This document shows, piece after piece, positions 48,401 through 60,400 of a stretch of 64,000 nucleotides of DNA. How positions within the stretch are numbered: position 1 is the first letter of the stretch; each line of letters starts with the position of its first letter. A program made the position numbers and the translations under genes. The stretch lies in assembly GCF_902459465.1 (NCBI RefSeq), contig NC_047076.1, forward strand, positions 1 through 64,000. The letters run 5' to 3'. The stretch comes from Asterias rubens. Lineage: Eukaryota; Echinodermata; Asteroidea; Forcipulatida; Asteriidae. Below the pieces are notes generated by a model that did not search any database, was not told where the DNA came from, and saw only the letters and a list, made by a program, of their open reading frames with translations.

Positions 48401-51400
48401 CTCAACTGGAGTGGGATACCCTTGAATCCAGACGTTCTAGAGCTCATCTTCAACTCATTTACAAGGAAACCCATGGCCTCATACCTAGCAACATCACTCA
48501 TCATCGCATCAGCACCAACCAACCAAGACCAGAAACAAGTAGTGGAAAATGTATAAGCACATCTCTGCAAGTAAGAACTGTTACCAAAAGTCACTGTACC
48601 CTAAAACCCTTCCTGCCTGGAACTTACTACCCGAGTCGATCCGCGGTGCACCAACTCTGGATAAATTCAAGGATCTCCTACTTAAAATTGAGTTGGCTGA
48701 TCTACATACATGTAACAAAAATTAGTGTGTACCGCCTCCTTGCATCGCGCGTTCTGTACGGGATAGCCACAACAGGCATTTGTACAGTAACTGACAGATG
48801 CAGATGCAGATGCAGATGCACATGGTGCAAGCAGTAAAAGACCTTTTCAGGCCTAATTAATCAAATAAATTCAGATTAAGAAGAAATCATAAAACAGCTT
48901 AAAGTAGTTAGAATGTAATGCCTGTAGATAAGTACCTCCTTTCTTGTTCTTCTCTCTGTCTCTGCTCTTCCCTCAGTCGCTCTTCCTCCTTCCGTTTCTC
49001 TTCCTTCAAGTTTCTCAAGATTTTCCGTGCAACACGAGCTCTCTCATACTTTTGGAAGACAATCACAGCGCGTCGTACATTCAAGAATGATCTTCTACAT
49101 TGATGCATCTAAACAAAAACAGTTTTTGTAAAATTATTTCTATAAATAAAAGTGAAATTCAAGAGTCAAATAACATCAGCTTTCTTTAAATAATTCTAGA
49201 GGTAGGTATGAATTATTCATGATTAATCAAACCATCTCTTCATCTGAGACAACTTGGAGACAAGTCACTACTTATTCCAGCTTCAAAACCCATTTGAAAA
49301 CTTATGTTTGTGCTTAACTATGTAACTCTTTGCAATCTTGCTTCTACATCTTGCCTGCACCGGTAGTGTATTTTAGACAGTTATGGCGCATTATAAATTG
49401 CCACTATTATTATCATTATTATTATTATTACTTACTCTTATTGTCTTCTGTACAATGACTATCTGTGCCATGGTCTTCTTGTATTGCTTCCTACAAGATA
49501 AAGAAAAAAAAACAACCCAAAAGCTTAGATTACTACTTGCCACCCACTTGAGAGACTCTTTTAGTAGGTGTGTTAGTTTTCTCTACTGTATCCTTACCTT
49601 ACAATAAAGCCTTTGATACAAGCTTTGATCTTACTCGCCAACACTCCAAGTTCCTTCTTCAGTTCAGTTTCAAGTTGACTCTCTAGATTTTCCTTCATGA
49701 AGACTTTGGACTTTCCCATTTGCCACTTTACTTTCTTATCATCAAACCTAATAAGAAGGAGACTGCATAGCTGAGCTGCCTCTTTAGAAAGATCCTCCTT
49801 AAGAATGATGGCTTTGTATCTCTTGATGAACTCCTCAAACTGCCGCCGGACTGGGAAGCCAGCCTTCCTAATCTTCACAGTTTCTAGCATTCCAGAGTAG
49901 CGTAGTTGATTCACAACAAGTGATGAGTCAAATTGAGATGGTGCCTTAAGAAGAAACAGACAGATCAGTTCATAAAGGTTCATAAAGTGAGATTATTTAG
50001 AAATATAATTCATGGCACTGCAGCGAACTTTCTGTGCAAATAATATATCAGAACTGAAATTTTTAAAATCAATAACATTTTTGTGATATGAAAAATTAAT
50101 TATTAAAAACAGTTTCTTAGGTGTATGAAAATGGTGAAAACTTACTTTTTGAGCATTGGGTTTGACACATCGTACAAAGTATGGATTGCATGTGTTTAGT
50201 GTAGACATCAGAGAATGAAGCGATTCCTGCAAAGAGATAAATTCAAACTAAAGTTACAAACAGGACTCCAAATACTTTAAAGTGTTGGGGTTTCTATTTG
50301 GATTAACTTTGTTTATGTACCTGAAACTGTGAGCTGACTGTTGGCTTCTTCCTCATAGTCTTGTCTCCAGACGCTGCTTCTTTAAAATGTTGGGGCTTGT
50401 ATTGGGATTAACTTTGTTTAAGTTTTGATATTATTTTTTATGTACCTGAAACTGTGAGCTGACTGTTGGTTTCTTCCTCATAGTCTTGTCTCCAGACGCT
50501 GCTTTGGATGCTAACATTGTCTCAAACAAATCATAGATAAAGTCAGACCTACAAACACACAAGAAACAAACTTTAAGTTTCGCTTTAATCAGTACTTGAA
50601 AGAAACACAAGGCTATTTCCAACGTATTCCATGTTTTAAGGGCAGGTATCAATAAAACTCAATAGTACCTACTTTCCTTGAGTACTTCAAGGATGTCATC
50701 TCTGAATGTGTCTGGTTTTAGGGCCAGGTATCAATAAAACTCAATAGTACCTGCTTTCCTTGAGTACTTCAAGGATATCATCTCTGAATGTGTCTGGTTT
50801 TAGGGCCAGGTATCAATAAAACTCAATAGTACCTGCTTTCCTTGAGTACTTCAAGGATATCATCTCTGAATGTGTCTGGTTTTAGGGCCAGGTATCAATA
50901 AAACTCAATAGTACCTGCTTTCCTTGAGTACTTCAAGGATGTCATCTCTGAATGTGTCTGGTTTTAGGGCCAGGTATCAATAAAACTCAATAGTACCTGC
51001 TTTCCTTGAGTACTTCAAGGATATCATCTCTGAATGTGTCTGGTGTTAGGGCCAGGTATCAATAAAACTCAATAGTACCTGCTTTCCTTGAGTACTTCAA
51101 GGATATCATCTCTGAATGTGTCTGGTTTTAGGGCCAGGTATCAATAAAACTCAATAGTACCTGCTTTCCTTGAGTACTTCAAGGATATCATCTCTGAATG
51201 TGTCTGGTTTTAGGGCCAGGTATCAATAAAACTCAATAGTACCTGCTTTCCTTGAGTACTTCAAGGATATCATCTCTGAATGTGTCTGGTTTTAGGGCCA
51301 GGTATCAATAAAACTCAATAGTACCTGCTTTCCTTGAGTACTTCAAGGATATCATCTCTGAATGTGTCTGGTTTTAGGGCCAGGTATCAATAAAACTCAA

Positions 51401-54400
51401 TAGTACCTGCTTTCCTTGAGTACTTCAAGGATATCATCTCTGAATGTGTCTGGTTTTAGGGCCAGGTATCAATAAAACTCAATAGTACCTGCTTTCCTTG
51501 AGTACTTCAAGGATATCATCTCTGAATGTGTCTGGTTTTAGGGCCAGGTATCAATAAAACTCAATAGTACCTACTTTCCTTGAGTACTTCAAGGATATCA
51601 TCTCTGAATGTGTCTGGTTTTAGGGCCAGGTATCAATAAAACTCAATAGTACCTGCTTTCCTTGAGTACTTCAAGGATATCATCTCTGAATGTGTCTGGT
51701 TTTAGGGCCAGGTATCAATAAAACTCAATAGTACCTGCTTTCCTTGAGTACTTCAAGGATATCATCTCTGAATGTGTCTGGTTTTAGGGCCAGGTATCAA
51801 TAAAACTCAATAGTACCTGCTTTCCTTGAGTACTTCAAGGATATCATCTCTGAATGTGTCTGGTTTTAGGGCCAGGTATCAATAAAACTCAATAGTACCT
51901 GCTTTCCTTGAGTACTTCAAGGATATCATCTCTGAATGTGTCTGGTTTTAGGGCCAGGTATCAATAAAACTCAATAGTACCTGCTTTCCTTGAGTACTTC
52001 AAGGATATCATCTCTGAATGTGTCTGGTTTTAGGGCCAGGTATCAATAAAACTCAATAGTACCTGCTTTCCTTGAGTACTTCAAGGATATCATCTCTGAA
52101 TGTGTCTGGTGTTAGGGCCAGGTATCAATAAAACTCAATAGTACCTGCTTTCCTTGAGTACTTCAAGGATATCATCTCTGAATGTGTCTGGTGTTAGGGC
52201 CAGGTATCAATAAAACTCAATAGTACCTGCTTTCCTTGAGTACTTCAAGGATATCATCTCTGAATGTGTCTGGTTTTAGGGCCAGGTATCAATAAAACTC
52301 AATAGTACCTGCTTTCCTTGAGTACTTCAAGGATATTATCTTTTTTGAATGTGTCTGGTTTTAGGGCCAGGTATCAATAAAACTCAATAGTACCTGCTTT
52401 CCTTGAGTACTTCAAGGATATCATCTCTGAATGTGTCTGGTTTTAGGGCCAGGTATCAATAAAACTCAATAGTACCTGCTTTCCTTGAGTACTTCAAGGA
52501 TATCATCTCTGAATGTGTCTGGTTTTAGGGCCAGGTATCAATAAAACTCAATAGTACCTGCTTTCCTTGAGTTCTTCAAGGATATCATCTCTGAATGTGT
52601 CTGGTTTTAGGGCCAGGTATCAATAAAACTCAATAGTACCTGCTTTCCTTGAGTACTTCAAGGATATCATCTCTGAATGTGTCTGGTTTTAGGGCCAGGT
52701 ATCAATAAAACTCAATAGTACCTGCTTTCCTTGAGTACTTCAAGGATATCATCTCTGAATGTGTCTGGTTTTAGGGCCAGGTATCAATAAAACTCAATAG
52801 TACCTACTTTCCTTGAGTACTTCAAGGATATCATCTCTGAATGTGTCTGGTGTTAGGGCCAGGTATCAATAAAACTCAATAGTACCTGCTTTCCTTGAGT
52901 ACTTCAAGGATATCATCTCTGAATGTGTCTGGTTTTAGGGCCAGGTATCAATAAAACTCAATAGTACCTGCTTTCCTTGAGTACTTCAAGGATATCATCT
53001 CTGAATGTGTCTGGTTTTAGGGCCAGGTATCAATAAAACTCAATAGTACCTGCTTTCCTTGAGTACTTCAAGGATATCATCTCTGAATGTGTCTGGTTTT
53101 AGGGCCAGGTATCAATAAAACTCAATAGTACCTGCTTTCCTTGAGTACTTCAAGGATATCATCTCTGAATGTGTCTGGTTTTAGGGCCAGGTATCAATAA
53201 AACTCAATAGTACCTGCTTTCCTTGAGTACTTCAAGGATATCATCTCTGAATGTGTCTGGTTTTAGGGCCAGGTATCAATAAAACTCAATAGTACCTGCT
53301 TTCCTTGAGTTCTTCAAGGATATCATCTCTGAATGTGTCTGGTTTTAGGGCCAGGTATCAATAAAACTCAATAGTACCTGCTTTCCTTGAGTACTTCAAG
53401 GATATAATCTCTGAATGTGTCTGGTTTTAGGGCCAGGTATCAATAAAACTCAATAGTACCTGCTTTCCTTGAGTACTTCAAGGATATCATCTCTGAATGT
53501 GTCTGGTTTTAGGGCCAGGTATCAATAAAACTCAATAGTACCTACTTTCCTTGAGTACTTCAAGGATATCATCTCTGAATGTGTCTGGTGTTAGGGCCAG
53601 GTATCAATAAAACTCAATAGTACCTGCTTTCCTTGAGTACTTCAAGGATATCATCTCTGAATGTGTCTGGTTTTAGGGCCAGGTATCAATAAAACTCAAT
53701 AGTACCTGCTTTCCTTGAGTACTTCAAGGATATCATCTCTGAATGTGTCTGGTTTTAGGGCCAGGTATCAATAAAACTCAATAGTACCTGCTTTCCTTGA
53801 GTACTTCAAGGATATCATCTCTGAATGTGTCTGGTTTTAGGGCCAGGTATCAATAAAACTCAATAGTACCTGCTTTCCTTGAGTACTTCAAGGATGTCAT
53901 CTCTGAATGTGTCTGGTTTTAGGGCCAGGTATCAATAAAACTCAATAGTACCTGCTTTCCTTGAGTACTTCAAGGATGTCATCTCTGAATGTGTCTCTGT
54001 TCTTGTCAAGGAATCCTTTGGTTTCATAGAAGACTTCCCCTGCATAGTGACGGATCCCAAACCTCCCATCAGCTACTTTGGGCTTGATGTAGAAAGCGTT
54101 CTTCTGCAGAGGGAAAATGTTTACAACAAATCGTAAAAGGTATTTCATCAAGCAGATACACACATGTTGTTACCGCAAACCAACTATATATTGATACCTC
54201 ACCATGCAATGCCTCAAATCATAGAGGTATTTAATCATTGATCCAAACTTGCTAAAGTTAAGTTTATAATCCTTGGCCACTGTACTTACCGCATGATTGC
54301 TGTGTAATTTGTCCAACATGGATTCATCTGTACCTTTAGGAAAGCGACTCTCCTCATTGATGAGTGCCAAAATACCAAGTTTCTAATCAGAAAAATCAAT

Positions 54401-57400
54401 TATCATAAATTATTAACATCAATTTAACATAAATTTCTTTACCAAATAAAATGTACATGCAACACAGATTTAATCACATTCTCATTTTGCTACTCAAGAG
54501 TAGGACAATCAAACAATGCAACCCTCTACTAACACCAAAAACAACACAGAGTTTTTATCCAACATTTTATTTTGAGATATTGCCGAAAGTCCTGAGTGAA
54601 TATGTCCATGCAGGAAGACTAATCCCCAATAGGAACACACAATCGGAGTCTCAGATTTAAATTTTGGGGGATAAAAATTGATGTCTTTTTACATAACCAC
54701 ATTACTTTGAAATGAAATGTTTCTCAAAATTCTCTTTACTTTTGAAAGCTGCTGTAGGCTTCTAACCAACAGTTTAATTGCCATTAATTTCAAGAAGGAT
54801 TACCAAATGTATACCTTCACTTTAAACAACTAACATCCATGATTTTATATCAAACTCTCCCTGCTTAATCCACTCATATTCAACTAACCCTCTCCCTTCT
54901 TGAGGAACTAATAAATACTACCTCAACTTTATATCTAACTTACCCTCTCAACAAGATCCAAGCACTCTCCATTATCCTGCCAGTCAATATCTACCCATTC
55001 CAATCCTTCTGTATTATATTCATGCTGCTCTAATGAGAAGATGTGTTTATTGAAATACTCCTGAAGTTTCTCATTTGCAAAGTTGATGTTGAACTGCTCA
55101 AAACGATTCACCTACAACATTAGAAATTGAAGAATCGCTTCATTGGTTACCAATTAAACAGAGGATTGTATTTAAGATTCTTTTATTCGTTTACAAATTC
55201 TTTCACAATCAGGCACCAGTGTATTTTAATGAATGTATTCAGTTGTATCGACCTTTGCATACAAATCTTCGCTCCAATGCAGATCCATTTCGCCTTACTT
55301 TTCCCATGACTCATAGTAAGGCGGGAGATCGAACATTCACTGTTTCAGCAGCTAAAGAGTGGAATGAACTTCCCTCCTATATTAAATCTGCTGAAACAGT
55401 GAATGTATTCTCAAAACCTACCTCTTTCCTAATTGATTTTTTTTTTGTTCTATTATTGTTTGTTTGTATAATGTTTAATTTATTGTTTTTTGTAAACGCT
55501 GTGATATGGTTTTACCATGAATAGCGTACCTAAATGCTTATTAATAATAATAAGAAGAAGAAAATACCACAATTTGGGTTTGTATCGTAAATTAGGGTGT
55601 GATCCCTTGCTTCATGGCAGTTAATGGTAATATTGCTTCTGAGTGGCACCCCACACAAAGATGTTGATTAATAGGATGACCGCTAACATAAGGCTGGATA
55701 GCTCATTTGGTAGAGCGCTGGTATGTTAATCAGGGGGTCATTGGTTCAAACCACACTCTGGTCAATATTTCTTTGTTCAAACCCAAATTTTTTAAAAGTC
55801 TACCCAGTATTGCGATCGTAAAAGCAGATTCAGGACAGATCTGTCTCAGAAACTCCACACGTCTCAAGTTATCCTAAATGTCTTACAAACTGTGTTTTCC
55901 CAAACCAACCAATCTCTCACCGTGAAATTCTCAAAGCCAAAGATGTCCAAGACACCAACTGAGCGAAAGAACTCTTTTCCCTTGATGCAACTATTGATGC
56001 GCTGAATGATCCACTTGAAGCAGCGACCATAAAGATTCATGGCCAACGAGTCACGAGAATTCAAAGCCTAGAGGCACAAAAGGAGGAAAAAACAAGTGGC
56101 TCTGAGAGAAACCTATAAAGCTGTGAAATTATTTCTAGACAAGCCATGAACAACAAAGAGATAAATTAATAATCTAACAGTGCAGTAATCAATGCAAGAG
56201 AAAAAAAAAAAATATTTTTAGGTTAAGGTGAATACCCTCTACATTTTCCCACATTGAACTAAAACAACAGGTAGGACCTAGACATAACAACTTTCTTATT
56301 TTGTCAACAATTCAAGCCCTTCTGGTTTATAATAACAACATGGTTTATAAAGGCCTGTGTTTCATTGCAAATGAGAATCCAACAAGAGTGACAATTATTT
56401 AGTTTAAGTGGGCAAAATCACGTTTATATTAGGTCTACAGAACGGAAAATGATAAAAGGGGCTATGTTGTTTACATTTTTGTACACATTCGGGAAGGGCA
56501 AAACAGCATACCTTTATATTCAGGAGTCTTGCAGCATGGAAACCTTTTTTTAATTTTTATTTCTCTATTATGTGAAAGATAATATTGAGAACCTTATAAA
56601 CTTGTTGATTTCCTACCTGATCAACATCTAGTGGGGTGCTAATCAGTTCTCCACGTAAAGTTCGTGTCGTTTGAGTCAGAGAGTCACACAACTGGTACTC
56701 ATCAATATTCAGCAGTGAAGCTACTATCTGAATTGCTGTATGACAATAATGTAAGAGAGTTAAACTACTGATGCTGAAATACAGTTAGCACAACTATATA
56801 CTTAGCAGTTAGTCCTGAATCAACCATTCTATATGCTTAATGTGGATTATCTAACGAATGACAGACCCAAAAAAGAGTTAGCACAAATTCCTGAATCTAA
56901 CTTTCTAAAGACTTAAGATGCAGATTATCTGATGACAGACCAAAAAATAATAGAGTTTAGCACAAAGTCTTCATGCTTAGCAGAGAATTCTGATTTTATC
57001 CTTCTAATAGACAATACACAGATAACAGTATCTAATGAATGACTCATACCAAAAATATTGTTAGAACAAATACTTTTAATGCTTGGTAAGTTCTGATTCA
57101 AACATTTTATAGACTTTTTACACAGTATCTGATGAATGACAGACCCAAGATACAGTTAGCACAACTATATATGCTTTACAGTTTGTTCTTAAGCAGTATT
57201 GACTACTCACGCTGCATGTCTTTTACTTGAGCACCACCCGCTGTGATGAACTGAACGTTACCAAGAGTTAAGATGGCAGACAACAAACAGAAAACATCAT
57301 GGATTTGTTCTTGAGTGAACTTCATCACGCCCAACGCTTCCTACATCAATAAAGGTTTGATGAAACATCTCTTTAAAAAGTGGACAAAATAATTTCATAA

Positions 57401-60400
57401 TTCCTTATCGATAAATTTAAAGCAAGTTAAAACAAACAACAAAACTTAAAAACAAAAAACTGAGATCCAGTTCTTAGGAGGTACATTAAAATGATGGAAA
57501 TTCAACCTTTTCCCAACCCTTGGTGGTATAGATTCCAGGGAGCTTTTTGGAAAATGAGCGTTAGCACTAGAAGAAATAGATCAAAGAGCCTGGCTTATAT
57601 TATTTGAAAAAATATACATTTTTGTTTATCAGGTAGACTTTAACCAGTTTGAATTCAGAAGAAGGTCCGAAATTTCTCATCCCTGAACCCTTTAACAGAT
57701 TACAAAAGATGGAAAAGTAAACTTACTTGAACTGCTTGAAAGTTTCCCTTATCATCAATGGTTGGATCTGATATACAACCACTCTGGTTCAGGTAATGGT
57801 AACTGCTTGCTTCACTCAAATACAGCCTCTCTGAAAAGGAAAGTGTTCATACAAAACAGTTACTTGATACCTTTGTTTATCTCAATGATATTTCAGACCA
57901 TTTGTTTATAGGTAGGTAGATATACCTTTCAAAGATAACTCCCATAGGGTTTACATTTCTCACATTACTCTTTTTTTTTTCCTTTTTTCCCCCTTTTTTT
58001 ATGAGAGATCTACTTACAACATAAGGCTGGACAGCCACTTCAAGGTGATGGCTACACGAACTGATTTGGGGTATCAACCCAAATCAACTGTCACAAGGGA
58101 GATGTTGCCACATATCCTCCTGGGGTTGAAACAGGGTTCACCCTTCACAGGAGGCTATATGGATGTTGTAACACTATTCATAATTCATCTAGTTCGTTAT
58201 TTAAAATCCCCCGTTGAAAGAGTTATACATTATAAATACTTTTTAAATCTGTTTAATACAATGTATGATTGAATCTTTGATATTCACCTTTATATTCATC
58301 TGAAATCCCTGCTAGCAAACAATAGAAGATGTGATAGTTACGCTCATTCGGGTTCTGTCCTACTACACGATTCTGAGATTTACAAATAATAATAATAGCA
58401 ACAAATGTTATGATTATTGTGATATTATTGTGATATTGTGAATCAAATGTTATTTTAAATACAGACAACTGTTGTTGAAACAACAAAATCACTATTCTAG
58501 AATTTTTTTAAACATTTTTTTAAATTAATTTATTTTCCCCAAAGTAATTTATAATTTAGATCCAATGGCGTTTAATTGTTGTAATTTGATCGAATAGAAT
58601 GAATTTGTTTTAGTTTCGTACCTTTTCAAGAAGATCTATGAATGGTGGAAACAGTTGTTAAGGAAAGCACTCAAAATTTACTAAAACTATTGTGTTTTAA
58701 GCATACCTTTTTCAGAATTTCAAAAAGAATTCTCCAACACTGATCATTGATAAGCCAAAATGTACTCAACCTTTACAATTTTACCGACAACAAATAAATT
58801 CAACAAGTTTGTGGTAACAGCATAAAGACTGACAAATGATAATCTATCCACTATTTGAAAACCAGACTACAAAGCAAGTTATGGGTTTTGTGCAATGAGT
58901 GAAAAAGGATACAGTCTTGTATCCTGCCTCCTTGTATACTGCCTTCACTGGTAAACTGTAGCTGGATAAACTTGCCAAAGCGACTGGAGTTGTTGTTGTA
59001 CACAGTCTTAGCATTACCGAAGGACTCCATGATAGGACTGCAGAAAATAAAGACAATCCCAAAATAGTGAAACATACACACACTTCTAGAAATGAGAAAG
59101 TGAATTTCCATGGCTTAACTAATTCAATTTGTAAAGGGTTGTTCACACTCTCTTCCATGGATTTGTATTCTATTTTTATTAAAACAAAAACAATCAAATG
59201 TAAAGCTATATAAGCTGTAGATTTAAAATTGGTGTTTGTTGAACACACGAAACACAAAAACAGGAAAATGTGTTTCCAGCAGGTGATTATTCATGCCAAT
59301 TACAAATAGACAGACTATTTTAATATTTCCTCACCAACAAGGAAATGAGCGAGGTTTTATGACAAACATCGGTTAAAGCCATTGGACACTTTCGGTAAAC
59401 AGTATTGTCCAAATGCCCACACTTCGTGTATCACAACTTCTATATAAAATAACAAACCTGTGAAAATTTAGGCTCAATCGGTCATCGGAGTCGGGAGAAA
59501 ATAACAGGAAAACCTACCCTTGTTTCGGCACGTTTCGCCGTTTCATGACTTGTGTTTAAAATAAATCCGTAATTCTCGATAACGAGAATTGATAAATGTT
59601 TTAATGTTTTCTAAAAAAGTAAAGCATTTCATGGAATAATATTTCAAGAGAAGTCTTTCACCATTACCTTCTGTAAACCCTGTAAGTTATTTGTAAAATC
59701 TGTGAACTTTTTTTTTTTTCTGTTCTGAAAGTGTCCAATGGCTTTAAAGGCACTTGACACATTTGCTAACTGTCAAAGACCAGTATTCTCAAGTGGTGTA
59801 TCCTAACATATGCATAAAATAACAAACATGTTAAAATTTTGGCTCAATTGGTCATTCAATTTGTAAGAAAATAATGAAATAAAAAAAAATTGTTGCACGA
59901 ATTTGTGCACTTTTAGATGCCTGAAAAGGGCTTCAGGCTTTAAAGTCTTTAATAAGATTCAAATACTTGAGTAATAAATCACCTCTTTCTCAAAAAACTA
60001 TGTTACTTCAGAGGGAGTCGTTTCTCACAATGTTTTATACTATCAACAGCTCTCCATTGATTGATACAGGTAAGTTACAGGTTGAGTATTTACCAATAGT
60101 AAAACTATGTTACTTCAGAGGGAGTCGTTTCTCACAATGTTTTATACTATCAACAGCTCTCCATTGATTGATACAGGTAAGTTACAGGTTGAGTATTTAC
60201 CAATAGTAAAACTATGTTACTTCAGAGGGAGTCGTTTCTCACAATGTTTTATACTATCAACAGCTCTCCATTGATTGATACAGGTAAGTTACAGGTTGAG
60301 TATTTACCAATAGTAAAACTATGTTACTTCAGAGGGAGTCGTTTCTCATAATGTTTTATACTATCAACAGCTCTCCATTGATTGATACAGGTAAGTTACA

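Larger units (their letters stand above)
45590..48840 (+). mobile_element. CR1/L2-type LINE with 2A-like peptide and PHD-like finger, endonuclease deleted
   Basis: A plus-strand insertion in the MYO10 intron between exons 18 and 19, antisense to the gene. It begins around the GAGGGCGTAGAGGGCGCG segment and ends after an ATGCAG hexamer run near 48825. It retains a leader, a 2A-like/PHD N-terminal ORF (46181-46582), most of the reverse transcriptase (46546-47853), and the C-terminal region in two more frames. The apurinic endonuclease domain is missing except for its last motif (SDHDMVI), and at least two frameshifts follow, so it is dead. 2A-like sequences are known in CR1-type LINEs of sea urchin, which supports the echinoderm inference. 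Confidence 0.88.

Noticed and set aside
50640..53951. A CRISPR array or interstitial telomere (each unit contains TTAGGG)
   Set aside because: The whole 82-bp unit repeats with no unique spacers, the genome is eukaryotic, and TTAGGG occurs only once per unit as part of GGTTTTAGGGCC.
55690..55762. Functional tRNA gene (GTT anticodon suggested)
   Set aside because: The D arm is perfect but the anticodon and T stems have mismatches and no poly-T terminator follows closely; more likely a SINE head or pseudogene.
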